Made by a program: the position numbers and the translations under genes. From assembly GCF_004327355.1 (NCBI RefSeq), contig NZ_QJUM01000008.1, forward strand, positions 123,837-187,836: a stretch of DNA of 64,000 nt, given 5' to 3'. This stretch comes from Phytopseudomonas dryadis (lineage in GTDB: Bacteria; Pseudomonadota; Gammaproteobacteria; Pseudomonadales; Pseudomonadaceae). Positions 10,513-21,699 of the stretch are shown here, in pieces. Position 1 is the first letter of the stretch. The number at the start of each line of letters is the position of its first letter. A model generated the notes under the pieces. It had not been told where the DNA came from. It worked only from the letters and a program-made list of their open reading frames with translations, and made no database searches.

Positions 10513-12177
10513 ATGGCCTATTACCGACAGCCACTCGACGTTCTCGCGTTACCCGCCTGGCAGGCCCTGCAGCAGCACCGGCTGGGTATGCAGCGTTTCA
10601 GCATGCGCGAGGCCTTCGCCGGCAACCCGCACCGTTTCGATCAGCTGTCCCTGAGCAGTTGCGGCCTGTTCCTCGATTACTCGAAGAACCTGATTACCGA
10701 TGAAACCCTGGCGCTGCTGATGCGCCTGGCTCGCGAAGTGGGCCTGGAGCAGTCGATCCGCGCCCTGTTCGATGGCGAGCGGGTCAACGCTTCCGAGGGG
10801 CGTCCGGCGCTGCACACGGCGCTACGCCGGCCCATGGGCGACAAGGTGCTGGTCGACGGCGTCGACGTCATGCCCGACGTACAGCGCGTGCTGCACCAGA
10901 TGACCGAACTGGTCGGGCGCATCCATGACGGCCTCTGGCGCGGCTACACGGAAAAACCCATCACCGACGTGGTCAACATCGGCATCGGCGGCTCCTTCCT
11001 CGGCCCGCAACTGGTTTCCGAAGCCCTGCTGCCGTTCGCCCAGCGCGGCGTGCGCTGCCATTACCTGGCCAATATCGACGGCAGCGAATTCCACGAGCTG
11101 GCGGCCAAGCTGCGCGCCGAGACCACCCTGTTCATCGTTTCGTCGAAATCCTTCAACACCCTGGAAACCCTGAAGAACGCCCAGGCCGCCCGCGGCTGGT
11201 ACCTGGCCCAGGGCGGTTCGGAAGCCGAGCTGTACCGCCACTTCATCGCGGTGTCGAGCAACCGCGAGGCGGCGGTGGCCTTCGGCATCCATGAAGAGAA
11301 CATCTTCCCCATGTGGGACTGGGTCGGCGGGCGCTATTCGCTGTGGTCGGCCATCGGCCTGCCCATCGCCCTGGCCATCGGCATGTCCAACTTCAAGGAA
11401 CTGCTGGCCGGCGCCTACAGCATGGACGAGCATTTCCAGAGCGCGCCCTTCGAGGCCAACATGCCGGTGCTGCTGGCCCTGCTCGGCGTGTGGTACGGCA
11501 ACTTCTGGAATGCCCAGAGCCACGCGATCCTGCCGTACGACCATTACCTGCGCAACATCACCAAGCACCTGCAGCAGCTGGACATGGAGTCCAACGGCAA
11601 GAGCGTGCGCCAGGATGGCAGTCCGGTCAGCGGCCCCAGCGGCCCGGTGATCTGGGGCGGCGTCGGTTGCAACGGCCAGCACGCCTATCACCAGTTGCTG
11701 CACCAGGGCACGCCGCTGATTCCGGCCGATTTCATCGTGCCGGTGGTCAGCTACAACCCGCTCGCCGATCACCATCAGTGGCTGTTCGCCAACTGCCTGT
11801 CGCAGAGCCAGGCGCTGATGCTCGGCAAGTCGCGCGAGGAGGCCGAACAGGAACTGCGCGCCAAGGGCCTGGGCGAAGAGGAAGTGCAGCGCCTGGCGCC
11901 GCACAAGGTGATTCCCGGCAACCGGCCGAGCAACACCCTGGTGCTGGAGCGCATCAGCCCACGGCGCCTGGGCGCGCTGGTGGCGCTGTACGAGCACAAG
12001 GTATTCGCCCAGAGCGCGATCTGGGGAATCAACGCCTTCGACCAGTGGGGCGTGGAGCTGGGCAAGGAGCTGGGCAAGGGCGTCTATTCGCGGATGGTCG
12101 GCGACGAGGACAGCGCCGCCGAAGACGGTTCGACTCAGGGCCTGATCAACTACTTCCGCAGCCGCCACCGCGGCTGA
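10513..12177 (+). CDS. pgi: Glucose-6-phosphate isomerase
   Basis: The 554-residue isomerase interconverts glucose-6-phosphate and fructose-6-phosphate. In pseudomonads this serves mainly gluconeogenesis and the Entner-Doudoroff cycle. Motifs visible are [41 protein letters not shown] and [18 protein letters not shown]. The first signature reads [10 protein letters not shown], with Gly383 where enterobacterial and animal enzymes have Glu (WGEPGTNGQH). The start at 10513 (MAYYRQ) gives the normal length; nine codons upstream remain open but are not family-like. Confidence 0.96.
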   Translation: MAYYRQPLDVLALPAWQALQQHRLGMQRFSMREAFAGNPHRFDQLSLSSCGLFLDYSKNLITDETLALLMRLAREVGLEQSIRALFDGERVNASEGRPALHTALRRPMGDKVLVDGVDVMPDVQRVLHQMTELVGRIHDGLWRGYTEKPITDVVNIGIGGSFLGPQLVSEALLPFAQRGVRCHYLANIDGSEFHELAAKLRAETTLFIVSSKSFNTLETLKNAQAARGWYLAQGGSEAELYRHFIAVSSNREAAVAFGIHEENIFPMWDWVGGRYSLWSAIGLPIALAIGMSNFKELLAGAYSMDEHFQSAPFEANMPVLLALLGVWYGNFWNAQSHAILPYDHYLRNITKHLQQLDMESNGKSVRQDGSPVSGPSGPVIWGGVGCNGQHAYHQLLHQGTPLIPADFIVPVVSYNPLADHHQWLFANCLSQSQALMLGKSREEAEQELRAKGLGEEEVQRLAPHKVIPGNRPSNTLVLERISPRRLGALVALYEHKVFAQSAIWGINAFDQWGVELGKELGKGVYSRMVGDEDSAAEDGSTQGLINYFRSRHRG

Positions 12178-12413
12178 CCCCAAGGCCAGCGTCCCGTAGC
12201 CGCAGGCGTAACCCGGGACCGCAGACGCACAGGCAGCACGGCTCCCGGGTGTCGCGGCGTTCGACCCGGGTTACCCGGCCAGTTCCGCAGCCATCAGCGC
12301 GCCGGCTGCTTGCCCAGGCAGCCCGGCGGGCATGCTCCTTACGTCGCCCGGCGCCGAACTTCTCCTGTGGATTGCTACCCTTAGTCGCATAACGACAAAA
12401 AGGGGAAACCGCC

Positions 12414-14340
<1,927 letters not shown>

Positions 14341-14348
<8 letters not shown>

Positions 14349-14493
14349 ATACCGTCTTGCTCCTTGGTCTGCAAGAGCCCGTTCACGGTCTGGGTTCGCA
14401 CGTAGGAGCGTCGACCCCGGCGCGATGCGATGGCGGCCATGCCGCAGAAGTCGCGGCATGCCCACGATTCGCCGCGAGGTCGCGGCTCCTACA
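14341..14493. repeat. TAGGAGC-type repeat, copy 2, with arm
   Basis: The palindromic core (14402-14493) is flanked by an arm (about 14344-14401) containing GATACCGTCT and GCAAGAGCCCGTTC. The whole block matches, inverted, the copy at about 53168-53314 over roughly 150 bases with scattered mismatches. It starts within the last codons of acs. Confidence 0.8.
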
Positions 14494-14644
14494 CGAATCG
14501 GGCAATTCTGCGCTTAAGGGTGGAACACGCTTCACCCTTCCACCGATGGTTCTCGAACCTGATACCGCTGTGGTGGATGGAAAAGCGCCGGCTACGCGCC
14601 CCGATCCACCCTACGGGCTGCAGCCTCAAGCGCATAGAGCATAG

Positions 14645-14697
14645 GCTTGTAGCTTGTAGCTTGTAGCTTGTAGCTTGTAGCTTGTAGCTTGTAGCTT
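14645..14697 (+). repeat. Heptamer tandem repeat GCTTGTA x7
   Basis: Seven consecutive perfect copies of GCTTGTA run from 14645 to 14693, followed by GCTTTA. They sit in the acs-MpaB-like gap (14349-14709) twelve bases upstream of the next start codon. The unit is a one-base variant of the reverse complement of the CTGCAAG heptamer array at 38032. Confidence 0.95.
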
Positions 14698-14709
14698 TAG
14701 TCTGCCCCC

Positions 14710-15585
14710 ATGGAATTCATCCGCCGCCGTATCGAAAGCCAGGTGCTGGGCCTCAGCGGCGTTGCCCTCGGCCAGATCGATTTCGACAACCCCAGGGGCG
14801 ACCCCGGCCTGTTCGGCCCCGACTCGGTGTGCTGGCGCGTGCATGGCGACTTCACCAGCATGCTCATCGGCGGCATCAGCGCCTTGCTGCTGCAGGCGCT
14901 GCACCCGCTGGCCCTGGCCGGGGTGTGGGATCACTCCAATTTCCGCGAGGATCTGCTCGGCCGCCTGCGGCGCACCGGGCAATTCGTTTCCGGCACCACC
15001 TTCGCCAGCCGCCAAGATGCCGACTGGCTGATCGACAAGGTCAAACGCATCCATCTGCAGGTGGTCGGCAGCGCACCGGACGGCCGTCCGTATGCCGCCA
15101 GCGATCCGGCCCTGCTGACCTGGGTACACGTGGCGGAGGTGCACAGCTTCATGCGTGCGCACCTGCGTTACCGCAATCCGCGGTTGAGCGGCGCCGACCA
15201 GGACCGCTATTACGCGGAAACCGCCCTGATCGCCGAACGCCTCGGCGCCCGGGAGGTGCCACGCAACGGAGCCGAGGCCGAAGCCTACCTGCAGGCGATG
15301 CGCGGGCAACTGCTGTGCGACCAGCGCTCGCGGGAGATCCTGCGCATCCTGCTCACCGCCCCGGCGCCCAGCGCCCTGGCGGCACCGGTCGGCCGCCTGC
15401 TGATGCAGGCCGGGATCGACCTGCTGCCGGACTGGGCCCAGGACATGCTCGAACAGCGCATCACGGCGCTGCGCAGCCGCCTGATCCACGGCGGCGTGCA
15501 CAGCCTGGCCCCGGTGCTGCGCTGGGCCGTGCGCAGCGGCGCCCTGCACCGCTCACGCCGGCGCATGGGCCTGCCGCCCTACTGA
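14710..15585 (+). CDS. DUF2236 / MpaB-family oxygenase-like protein
   Basis: The 291-residue protein belongs to the DUF2236 family, which includes the rubber oxygenase Lcp and the fungal MpaB oxygenase. Visible family features are the GGISALLLQALHPLALAGVWDHSNF block (about residues 54-78), containing the His that ligands heme b in characterised relatives, then the VHVAEVHSFMRAH segment (about 138-150). Its substrate here is unknown. It starts 12 bases after a heptamer array and has no clear Shine-Dalgarno sequence. Confidence 0.75.
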   Translation: MEFIRRRIESQVLGLSGVALGQIDFDNPRGDPGLFGPDSVCWRVHGDFTSMLIGGISALLLQALHPLALAGVWDHSNFREDLLGRLRRTGQFVSGTTFASRQDADWLIDKVKRIHLQVVGSAPDGRPYAASDPALLTWVHVAEVHSFMRAHLRYRNPRLSGADQDRYYAETALIAERLGAREVPRNGAEAEAYLQAMRGQLLCDQRSREILRILLTAPAPSALAAPVGRLLMQAGIDLLPDWAQDMLEQRITALRSRLIHGGVHSLAPVLRWAVRSGALHRSRRRMGLPPY

Positions 15586-15635
15586 CGGCGACAGAGGTGA
15601 TAAACTGCGCGGCCCTCATTCACGAGTCGCCGCGC

Positions 15636-16652
15636 ATGCCGTCTCTCGACCAGGCAGTGCGCGCCGCACTCGCCAATCGCCACGCCCTGATCGCCGAGTT
15701 GCATGAGCAGGGAACCGACTGCTACCGCCTGTTCCACGGTAGCCAGGAAGGTGCCGGCGGCCTGACCGTCGACCGTTATGGCCGCCAGTTGCTGGTGCAG
15801 AGCTTCCACCAGACGCTGCAACGCGACGACCTGCTGGCCCTGCAGCGGCAGGTCGATGAGGTGCTGGGGTTCGCCACCCTGCTGGTCTACAACGACCGCT
15901 CCCAGGGCAACTCGCGGATCGATCGCCGCGATCCGGTGTACCAGCCCAGCAGTGCGGCCCTGGCCGATCAGAGCGGCCAGGAATGGGGCCTGACCTACCG
16001 GGTGCGCGGACGCCACCCCGGCCAGGACCCGCTGCTGTTCCTCGACCTGCGCAATACCCGTGGCTGGATCAAGCGCCACAGCGCCGGCAAAAGCGTACTC
16101 AACCTGTTCGCCTACACCTGCGGCGTCGGCCTCAGCGCCGCCGCCGGTGGCGCCCGCGAGGTGGTCAACCTGGACTTCGCCGAGGGCAACCTGGCCATCG
16201 GCCGCGAGAACGGCCTGCTCAACCCTGCGCTGGCGCCCATGCAGTTCATCCAGTCGGACTACTTCCCGGCGATCCGCCAGTGGGCCGGCCTGCCCGTCGC
16301 CCAGCGCCGTGGCCAGAAGCTGCCGAACTACCCGCGCCTGGCGCCGCGCCAGTTCGACCTGGTCTTCCTCGATCCGCCGGCCTGGGCCAAGAGCGCCTTC
16401 GGCACCGTCGACCTGCTGCGCGACTACCAGAGCCTGCTCAAACCGGCGATTCTCGCCACCAGCGAACAGGGCACCCTGGTGTGCTGCAACAACCTGGCGA
16501 AAGTCCCCCTGGGCGAATGGCGCGAACAGGTGCTGCGCTGCGCCGGCAAACTGGGGCGGCCGGTGCGCGACTGCGAGCAGTTGCTGCCGGCGGCGGACTT
16601 CCCGTCGCAGGACGGCAACCCGCCACTGAAGACCCTGATCCTGCGTTTCTAG
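15636..16652 (+). CDS. Class I SAM-dependent rRNA (cytosine-C5) methyltransferase-like, RlmI family
   Basis: The 338-residue protein has an N-terminal region with LFHGSQEGAGGLTVDRYG, as in RlmI-like enzymes. The SAM-binding motif is VLNLFAYTCGVGLSAAAGGAREVVNLDFA, and the catalytic motif IV is DLVFLDPPAWAKS. The C-terminus NPPLKTLILRF is typical. The family methylates cytosine C5 in 23S rRNA, but the exact target here is not decidable. The N-terminal PUA domain of RlmI appears absent or shortened (338 versus about 396 residues). The start at 15636 is chosen because the upstream part of the frame is a shadow of the preceding gene. Confidence 0.8.
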   Translation: MPSLDQAVRAALANRHALIAELHEQGTDCYRLFHGSQEGAGGLTVDRYGRQLLVQSFHQTLQRDDLLALQRQVDEVLGFATLLVYNDRSQGNSRIDRRDPVYQPSSAALADQSGQEWGLTYRVRGRHPGQDPLLFLDLRNTRGWIKRHSAGKSVLNLFAYTCGVGLSAAAGGAREVVNLDFAEGNLAIGRENGLLNPALAPMQFIQSDYFPAIRQWAGLPVAQRRGQKLPNYPRLAPRQFDLVFLDPPAWAKSAFGTVDLLRDYQSLLKPAILATSEQGTLVCCNNLAKVPLGEWREQVLRCAGKLGRPVRDCEQLLPAADFPSQDGNPPLKTLILRF

Positions 16653-16736
16653 GCCGTTTCCGCGTGGCCGCTGCCGGAACCCGCGGCTCGTGCCATAATC
16701 CAAGGCACCTCTCGCCAGGACAGATGAAGCGTCACC

Positions 16737-19676
16737 ATGCCCAAAGGACTGAAACGCGTCGCCACCGCTCTGCTGATCGCCACAGGTTTGTACAGCCTGC
16801 TCGGCTTCCTCATCCTGCCAGGTATCGGCCTGCGCATCGCCAACCAGCAGTTGGCCCAGTATGCGACGCAGCCGGCCCGGCTGGATCGTCTGCAGCTCAA
16901 CCCCTTCACCCTCGAGCTGCGCCTGTGGGGCCTGCATGTCGGCGAACCCGGCAAGGAACAGCTGGCCTTCGAGCACCTCTATGTCAACCTGCAGGCGGAC
17001 AGCCTGTGGAGCGGCGCCCTGCACCTGGCCGCCGTGACGCTGGAAAAACCCCACACCGAGGTGCTGTTCGCCCAGGACGGTACGCTCAACCTGAGCCAGC
17101 TGTTCAAGCTGCCGGCCAGTGAGGCGGACCCTGAAGAGAACGACACGGAACCCTTCGCCCTGCGCATCGACCGTATCGACCTGGGCGGCGGCTACCTGCG
17201 TTTTCAGGACCTGCGCCCGGAAGAGCCGATCGATATCGTCTACGACGACCTCAACCTCGAGCTGCACAACCTCAGCACCCTGCCGGACGACAACGCGCAG
17301 ATGACCCTGGTGGCCACCGGCCCGCAAGGTGGCCGCATCGACTGGAGCGGCCAGTTGAGCCTGAGCCCGATCAGCTCCAGCGGCACACTGAGCATCCGCG
17401 ACGAATCGATGAAGGCGTTCTGGCCTTACGTGCGTGACGCCGTGCCCCTGGCGCTCGAGCAAGGCGTGCTCAGCCTGGCCACCGATTACCAGTTGAACCT
17501 GGCTGACGGCACCGAGCTACTGCTCGACAATACCCGGGTGAAGGTGGCGCCGTTCGCCATGCAGACCCTGGATGGCAAGCCGTTGCTCAAGCTGAGCGAA
17601 CTCGAGATCAGCGAAGCTTCCCTCGACCTGGCCAAGCAACAGGTGCTGATCGGCAAGGTGCGTGGCCAGCAACTGGAAGCCTGGGCCGCACGCGAAGCCG
17701 ATGGCCAGATCGACTGGCAGAAACTGCTGAGCAGCCCGGCCGGGGAAGCGCCCGCGGCGTCCGCCACCGAGCAAACCGGGCAAACCGGGCAAACCGCCGA
17801 CAGCCAAGCGCCGGACACCAGCGCCGAAGCGGCCAGGCCCTGGCAGGTACTGGTCAGCGACGTGCAGCTGCGTGACTACCGCGTCCACCTGAGCGACCAT
17901 CAGCCAAAAGAGAAAGTAGAGCTGCAACTCGGCCCGCTGGATCTCGACCTGCAGAACTTCGACAGCCTCGGCACCTCGCCCTTCACCCTCAAGCTCGACA
18001 CCGGCGTCGGCAAACAGGGCAAGCTCCAGGCCGAAGGCCAGGTGCAGTTGAACCCGACCAGCGCCACCCTCAAGGTAGCCACGCGCAATATCGACCTGCG
18101 CCTGGCCCAGGCCTATCTCAGCCCGTTCGTGCGCCTGGAGCTGCGCAGCGGCCTGCTGGGCAGCGATCTCGAGGTCGGCCTGAGCGGTACCGAACCCCTG
18201 GCCCTGCGCGTCAACGGCAAGGCGCAGATCACCCAGATGCACACCCTGGACACCCTCAAGGGCCGCGACTTCGTGCGCTGGCGACAGCTCGACCTCGACG
18301 GCCTCGACTATCGCCACGGTGAACGGCTGAGCATCGACCGGGTGCGCCTCGACCAACCCTACGCCCGCTTCATCATCAACGAAGACCTGAGCACCAATGC
18401 CAGCGAACTGCTGATCGCGCAGCCGGCCGCCAGCGACGACCAGGCAGCGTCCGGCACGGCCGCGGAGCAGCCATTGGCCATCCATATCGGCGAGGTGACC
18501 TTCAAGGACGGCTCGGCCAACTTCGCCGACTTCAGCCTCAGGCCCAACTTCGCCACCGCCATCCAGCAGCTCGACGGGCGTATCGGCACCCTCGACAATG
18601 GCACGGCGAAACCCGCCGCGGTGGATATCGGCGGCAAGGTGGACCGGTACGCGCCGGTCAGCATCAAGGGCAGCCTGAACCCGTTCGACCCGCTGCAGAG
18701 CCTGGATATCGCCACCCAGTTCAAACAGCTGGAACTGACCACCCTGACGCCCTACTCCGGCAAGTTCGCCGGTTACCGCATCCGCAAGGGCCGCCTCAAC
18801 CTGGATCTGCACTACCGCATCAGCGCCGGCAAGCTCAATGCCGACAACAAGGTGGTGGTCGAACAGCTGCAACTCGGCGACAGGGTCGACAGCCCCGACG
18901 CGGTCGACCTGCCGATTCGTCTGGCGGTGGCCCTGCTCAAGGATACCCAGGGCAGGATCGCCCTGGAGCTGCCGGTTCAGGGCGACCTCAACAACCCTGA
19001 GTTCAGTGTCATGCCCATCGTCTGGCAAACCCTGCGCAACCTGGTGCTGCGCGCGGCCCAGGCACCGTTCAAGTTCATCGGCGGTCTGGTCGGCGGCGGC
19101 GCCGACATGGACCTGAGCACGGTGGTCTTCGCCCCCGGCAGCGCCGAACTGGACGCGCAGGCCCAGGCGTCCCTGGACATGCTGGCCAACGCCCTGCAGG
19201 AACGCCCGGCGTTGCGCCTGGAAGTCGAAGGCCTCAGCGCCCAGAGCAGCGACGGCCCGCCCTTGGCCGAACAGCGCCTGGAACGCGAGTACCAGGACTA
19301 CCTGTACCGCATCATGCAGCGCCGCGGAGACCAGGTACCGGCCGCCGCCGAGCAGCTCGAGGTGCCGGATGACGAGAAAGGCCCGCTGCTCGAAGGCATC
19401 TACCGCGCCCGGCTGAAACAGCAGCCACCCGCGCAATGGGCCGAACTGGGCAAGGACGAGCGCAGCGCCCGCTTGCGCGATGCCGTGCTGCAATCCTGGG
19501 CCAACAGCGCCCCGCTGCAACGCCGCCTGGCGCAGGCCCGCGGCGCGGCCATCAAGGCCTACCTGGTCGAACGTGGCGGCCTGGCGGACGAGCGCGTCTA
19601 CCTGCTCGACGTCACCCAGGGACAGGCCGAAGCGGATGGCCGCGTGGCCAGCCCCCTGCATCTGGACAGCGAGTGA
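16737..19676 (+). CDS. DUF748 AsmA-like envelope protein with OmpA-like C-terminus
   Basis: The 979-residue protein has one N-terminal membrane anchor (about residues 8-30) and a long periplasmic part rich in beta-strand repeats typical of DUF748/AsmA-like proteins. The C-terminal part includes VVFAPGSAELDAQAQASLDMLA (about 797-818), resembling the OmpA/MotB peptidoglycan-binding fold. A Gln/Ala/Thr-rich low-complexity segment (EQTGQTGQTADSQAP) lies near residue 345. AsmA-like proteins are implicated in phospholipid transport to the outer membrane; that role here is inference. Two small exported proteins follow immediately. Confidence 0.8.
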   Translation: MPKGLKRVATALLIATGLYSLLGFLILPGIGLRIANQQLAQYATQPARLDRLQLNPFTLELRLWGLHVGEPGKEQLAFEHLYVNLQADSLWSGALHLAAVTLEKPHTEVLFAQDGTLNLSQLFKLPASEADPEENDTEPFALRIDRIDLGGGYLRFQDLRPEEPIDIVYDDLNLELHNLSTLPDDNAQMTLVATGPQGGRIDWSGQLSLSPISSSGTLSIRDESMKAFWPYVRDAVPLALEQGVLSLATDYQLNLADGTELLLDNTRVKVAPFAMQTLDGKPLLKLSELEISEASLDLAKQQVLIGKVRGQQLEAWAAREADGQIDWQKLLSSPAGEAPAASATEQTGQTGQTADSQAPDTSAEAARPWQVLVSDVQLRDYRVHLSDHQPKEKVELQLGPLDLDLQNFDSLGTSPFTLKLDTGVGKQGKLQAEGQVQLNPTSATLKVATRNIDLRLAQAYLSPFVRLELRSGLLGSDLEVGLSGTEPLALRVNGKAQITQMHTLDTLKGRDFVRWRQLDLDGLDYRHGERLSIDRVRLDQPYARFIINEDLSTNASELLIAQPAASDDQAASGTAAEQPLAIHIGEVTFKDGSANFADFSLRPNFATAIQQLDGRIGTLDNGTAKPAAVDIGGKVDRYAPVSIKGSLNPFDPLQSLDIATQFKQLELTTLTPYSGKFAGYRIRKGRLNLDLHYRISAGKLNADNKVVVEQLQLGDRVDSPDAVDLPIRLAVALLKDTQGRIALELPVQGDLNNPEFSVMPIVWQTLRNLVLRAAQAPFKFIGGLVGGGADMDLSTVVFAPGSAELDAQAQASLDMLANALQERPALRLEVEGLSAQSSDGPPLAEQRLEREYQDYLYRIMQRRGDQVPAAAEQLEVPDDEKGPLLEGIYRARLKQQPPAQWAELGKDERSARLRDAVLQSWANSAPLQRRLAQARGAAIKAYLVERGGLADERVYLLDVTQGQAEADGRVASPLHLDSE

Positions 19677-19683
19677 AGCGAAC

Positions 19684-19974
19684 ATGAAAGGTCCGAGCCT
19701 GCTGCTGGTGCTCTGCGCCTGCCCCCTCCTGAGCCAGGCCGATACCCTGCGCTGCGGCAGCAAGCTGGTGAACCTGGGCGATCGTACCTTCGAGGTACTG
19801 GAGAAATGCGGCGAACCGACTTATCGCGACCCGGTGGGTTACACCCTGGGCCCGTACAACCGGCGCGAAACGCCTATCGAGGAGTGGGCCTATCAGCCCA
19901 GCAATGGCATGTTCAGCATCCTGACCTTCGAGGGTAACCGGCTGACGCGCATCGAGCGCAAGCGCAGTCGCTGA
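19684..19974 (+). CDS. DUF2845 exported protein, paralogue 1
   Basis: The 96-residue protein has a signal peptide (MKGPSLLLVLCACPLLSQA, cleavage about residue 19). The mature part TLRCGSKLVNLGDRTFEVLEKCGEPTYRD carries two conserved Cys. Then comes PIEEWAYQPSNGMFSILTFEGNRLTRIERKR. This is the DUF2845 pattern, with unknown periplasmic function. It starts seven bases after the AsmA-like gene and its stop overlaps the next start, so the three form one transcription unit. It is about half identical to its neighbour, indicating tandem duplication. Confidence 0.85.
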   Translation: MKGPSLLLVLCACPLLSQADTLRCGSKLVNLGDRTFEVLEKCGEPTYRDPVGYTLGPYNRRETPIEEWAYQPSNGMFSILTFEGNRLTRIERKRSR

Positions 19975-20273
19975 TGAAAGGATTCATCGCCGCTGTCCTG
20001 CTCCTGCTTGTCGCCGGTACGACCCAGGCCGCCACCTGGCGCTGCGGCAACGCCCTGGCCAGCACCGGCGATGCCAGCGGCGAGGTGCTGGCCAAATGTG
20101 GCGAACCCAATCGCCGTGACTTTCTCGGCTACAAGGAAATCATCGACCGCTACGGCTTCGGCAACGAAGTGGAAGTCGAAGAATGGAGCTACGGCCCGCG
20201 CAACGGCATGAACTACTTCCTGCGCTTCGAAGGCAACCGCCTGCAGAAGATCGAAAGCAAGCGCGGCAACTGA
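19974..20273 (+). CDS. DUF2845 exported protein, paralogue 2
   Basis: This 99-residue exported protein has a signal peptide ending around GTTQA (residue 19) and a mature part TWRCGNALASTGDASGEVLAKCGEPNRRD with the same Cys pair. It ends VEEWSYGPRNGMNYFLRFEGNRLQKIESKRGN. The architecture matches the preceding gene residue for residue. Its ATG overlaps the TGA of paralogue 1 by one base, so translation is coupled. Function unknown; the conserved Cys pair suggests a disulfide-stabilised periplasmic domain. Confidence 0.85.
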   Translation: MKGFIAAVLLLLVAGTTQAATWRCGNALASTGDASGEVLAKCGEPNRRDFLGYKEIIDRYGFGNEVEVEEWSYGPRNGMNYFLRFEGNRLQKIESKRGN

Positions 20274-20757
20274 TCGTCACGCGCTTGCGGCGCAACGAAG
20301 CGAAGGGTCGTCAGCGCTCATCGATCCAGCGATGTCCTTCAGGAAACCTGAGCGACGCGCACGTTCGCCCCATGTTCCAGTTCCCCTGGGCCATGTGCCT
20401 GATGACGCCGTTGCCGGGCCCGGTCAAGAGGCGCTAGAGCGGTTCGCGCCTGGTGAGCGGCGCGAGGGCATCGATGTCGTGCGGGGTATCGAGCGAGCCA
20501 ACCCGAAGCGCCCAAATCCGGAGGATCGTGCAAGTAAACCGGACAAGCAGGCTACCGGAGTCGGCTGGAGACAGACGACGATGACTGCCAATCAGCCTCA
20601 ATCCCTGGCAACAGAGCACGAACCTCGCGGGTCTGGCAGTGAGTGCACTTCGGACGGCTGGAAGATCGTTTCCGTCCGACTCGTGTCGCGGGAGGAAATC
20701 GATGCGCTCGTCCCCCATGCCGACAACCGGGACATCCCCGATAGAAGGAGCGAATAC
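20274..20757. other. 484-base stretch without a recognisable gene
   Basis: No credible gene or terminator is seen. A frame in phase with the following SnoaL-like gene is open from 20332, including ATG 20581 (MTANQPQSLATEHEPR), but nothing in it is recognisable. It could be remnant DNA brought in with the downstream gene. The last 20 bases contain the strong ribosome-binding site GAAGGAG of that gene. Confidence 0.4.
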
Positions 20758-21285
20758 ATGCCATCACCGACTTCCTGCCGTATCCGCGCAGTCCTCGTGA
20801 TCCTGGGTGTCCTGGCCCTGCTGTCGCAATCGGCAAACGCTGCTGACGCCACCGACGCCGAGTCCCGCAACAAGCGGATCGTCACCGAAGCGTTCGACCA
20901 TTGGGCAAGTGGCGGAACCGGCTTCTTCGACGAGCTCCTGGCGACCGATGTCGTCTGGACGATCAAAGGGTCCGGCCCGAGCGCAGGCACCCTCCGGGGA
21001 CGCGACGTCTTTCTCGACCGCGCCGTACACCCGTTCGCATCTCGCCTGTCGACCCCGGTGCGTCCGGTGAACAGGCAGGTCTGGGCGGACGGCGAGCATG
21101 TCATCGTCCACTGGGACGGCGAAGGCATGGCGCGCGACGGCGTTGCCTATCGCAACAGCTATGCGTGGATTCTCCGCATGCGAAGCGGAAAGGCGGCGGA
21201 GGTGACCGCCTTCCTCGACCTAACGCCCTACGACGATGTGCTGCGGCGCATTCCGGCACCCGCGGCGAACGGAGAACATCCATGA
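20758..21285 (+). CDS. Exported SnoaL-like (NTF2-fold) protein
   Basis: The 175-residue protein has a signal peptide (hydrophobic VLVILGVLALLSQSANA, cleavage about residue 29). A SnoaL/NTF2-like domain follows: VTEAFDHWASGGTGFFDELLATDVVWTIKGSGPSAGTLRGRD, then VIVHWDGEGMARDGVAYRNSYAWILRMRSGKAAEVTAFLDL. Such domains bind or isomerise small hydrophobic molecules; the substrate is unknown. ATG 20758 is preceded by GAAGGAG at good spacing, so the longer upstream frame is rejected. It stands alone between the DUF2845 pair and the csbD/BON genes and may be a lineage-specific acquisition. Confidence 0.75.
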   Translation: MPSPTSCRIRAVLVILGVLALLSQSANAADATDAESRNKRIVTEAFDHWASGGTGFFDELLATDVVWTIKGSGPSAGTLRGRDVFLDRAVHPFASRLSTPVRPVNRQVWADGEHVIVHWDGEGMARDGVAYRNSYAWILRMRSGKAAEVTAFLDLTPYDDVLRRIPAPAANGEHP

Positions 21286-21377
21286 ATGCCGGGGCATGCG
21301 AGAATCCGCCATAGTGCCATTCGCTCGGAGCCATGCTTGACGTCGCTCGCGCCGGCCCGCCAGGGATGGCAGGCCAC

Positions 21378-21411
21378 AAAAAAACCCGGGAGCGACCCAG
21401 GTTTTTTTGTA
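21378..21411. terminator. Bidirectional terminator between SnoaL-like gene and csbD
   Basis: A run of seven A, the stem ACCCGGG against CCCAGGT with a short loop, and a run of seven T are arranged symmetrically. It can stop the plus-strand SnoaL-like gene and the minus-strand CsbD gene. Confidence 0.8.
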
Positions 21412-21443
21412 TAGGCAGTGGCGCACGAGGCGCCTCAAGCGAT

Positions 21444-21641
21444 TTACAACTTGCTGTTGAAATCGCGCAGCTCGTCCTGAGCCTTTTCCTTGGTCCAGCC
21501 ATAGCGTTCCTGCAACTTACCAGCCAGGTATTCGCTGTGGCCTTCGGCGACATCCAGGTCATCGTCGGTCAGTTTGCCCCAACGTGCCTTGATGTCTCCG
21601 CTCAGCTGCTTCCACTTACCTTTGATGACGTCGGAATTCAT
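21444..21641 (-). CDS. CsbD-family general stress protein
   Basis: The 65-residue acidic protein fits the CsbD family: [28 protein letters not shown] followed by [26 protein letters not shown]. These small, highly expressed proteins accumulate in stress or stationary phase, with no known biochemical activity. A good ribosome-binding site (GAGGAATGA, read on the minus strand) precedes the ATG. It lies downstream of the BON-domain gene with a 58-base gap, and the two probably respond to the same stress. Confidence 0.9.
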   Translation of the reverse strand: MNSDVIKGKWKQLSGDIKARWGKLTDDDLDVAEGHSEYLAGKLQERYGWTKEKAQDELRDFNSKL

Positions 21642-21699
21642 GACTCATTCCTCCTGCTCGGGTAGGAGCAGACTCGCTAGAGCCTGCCCGGAAACATGA

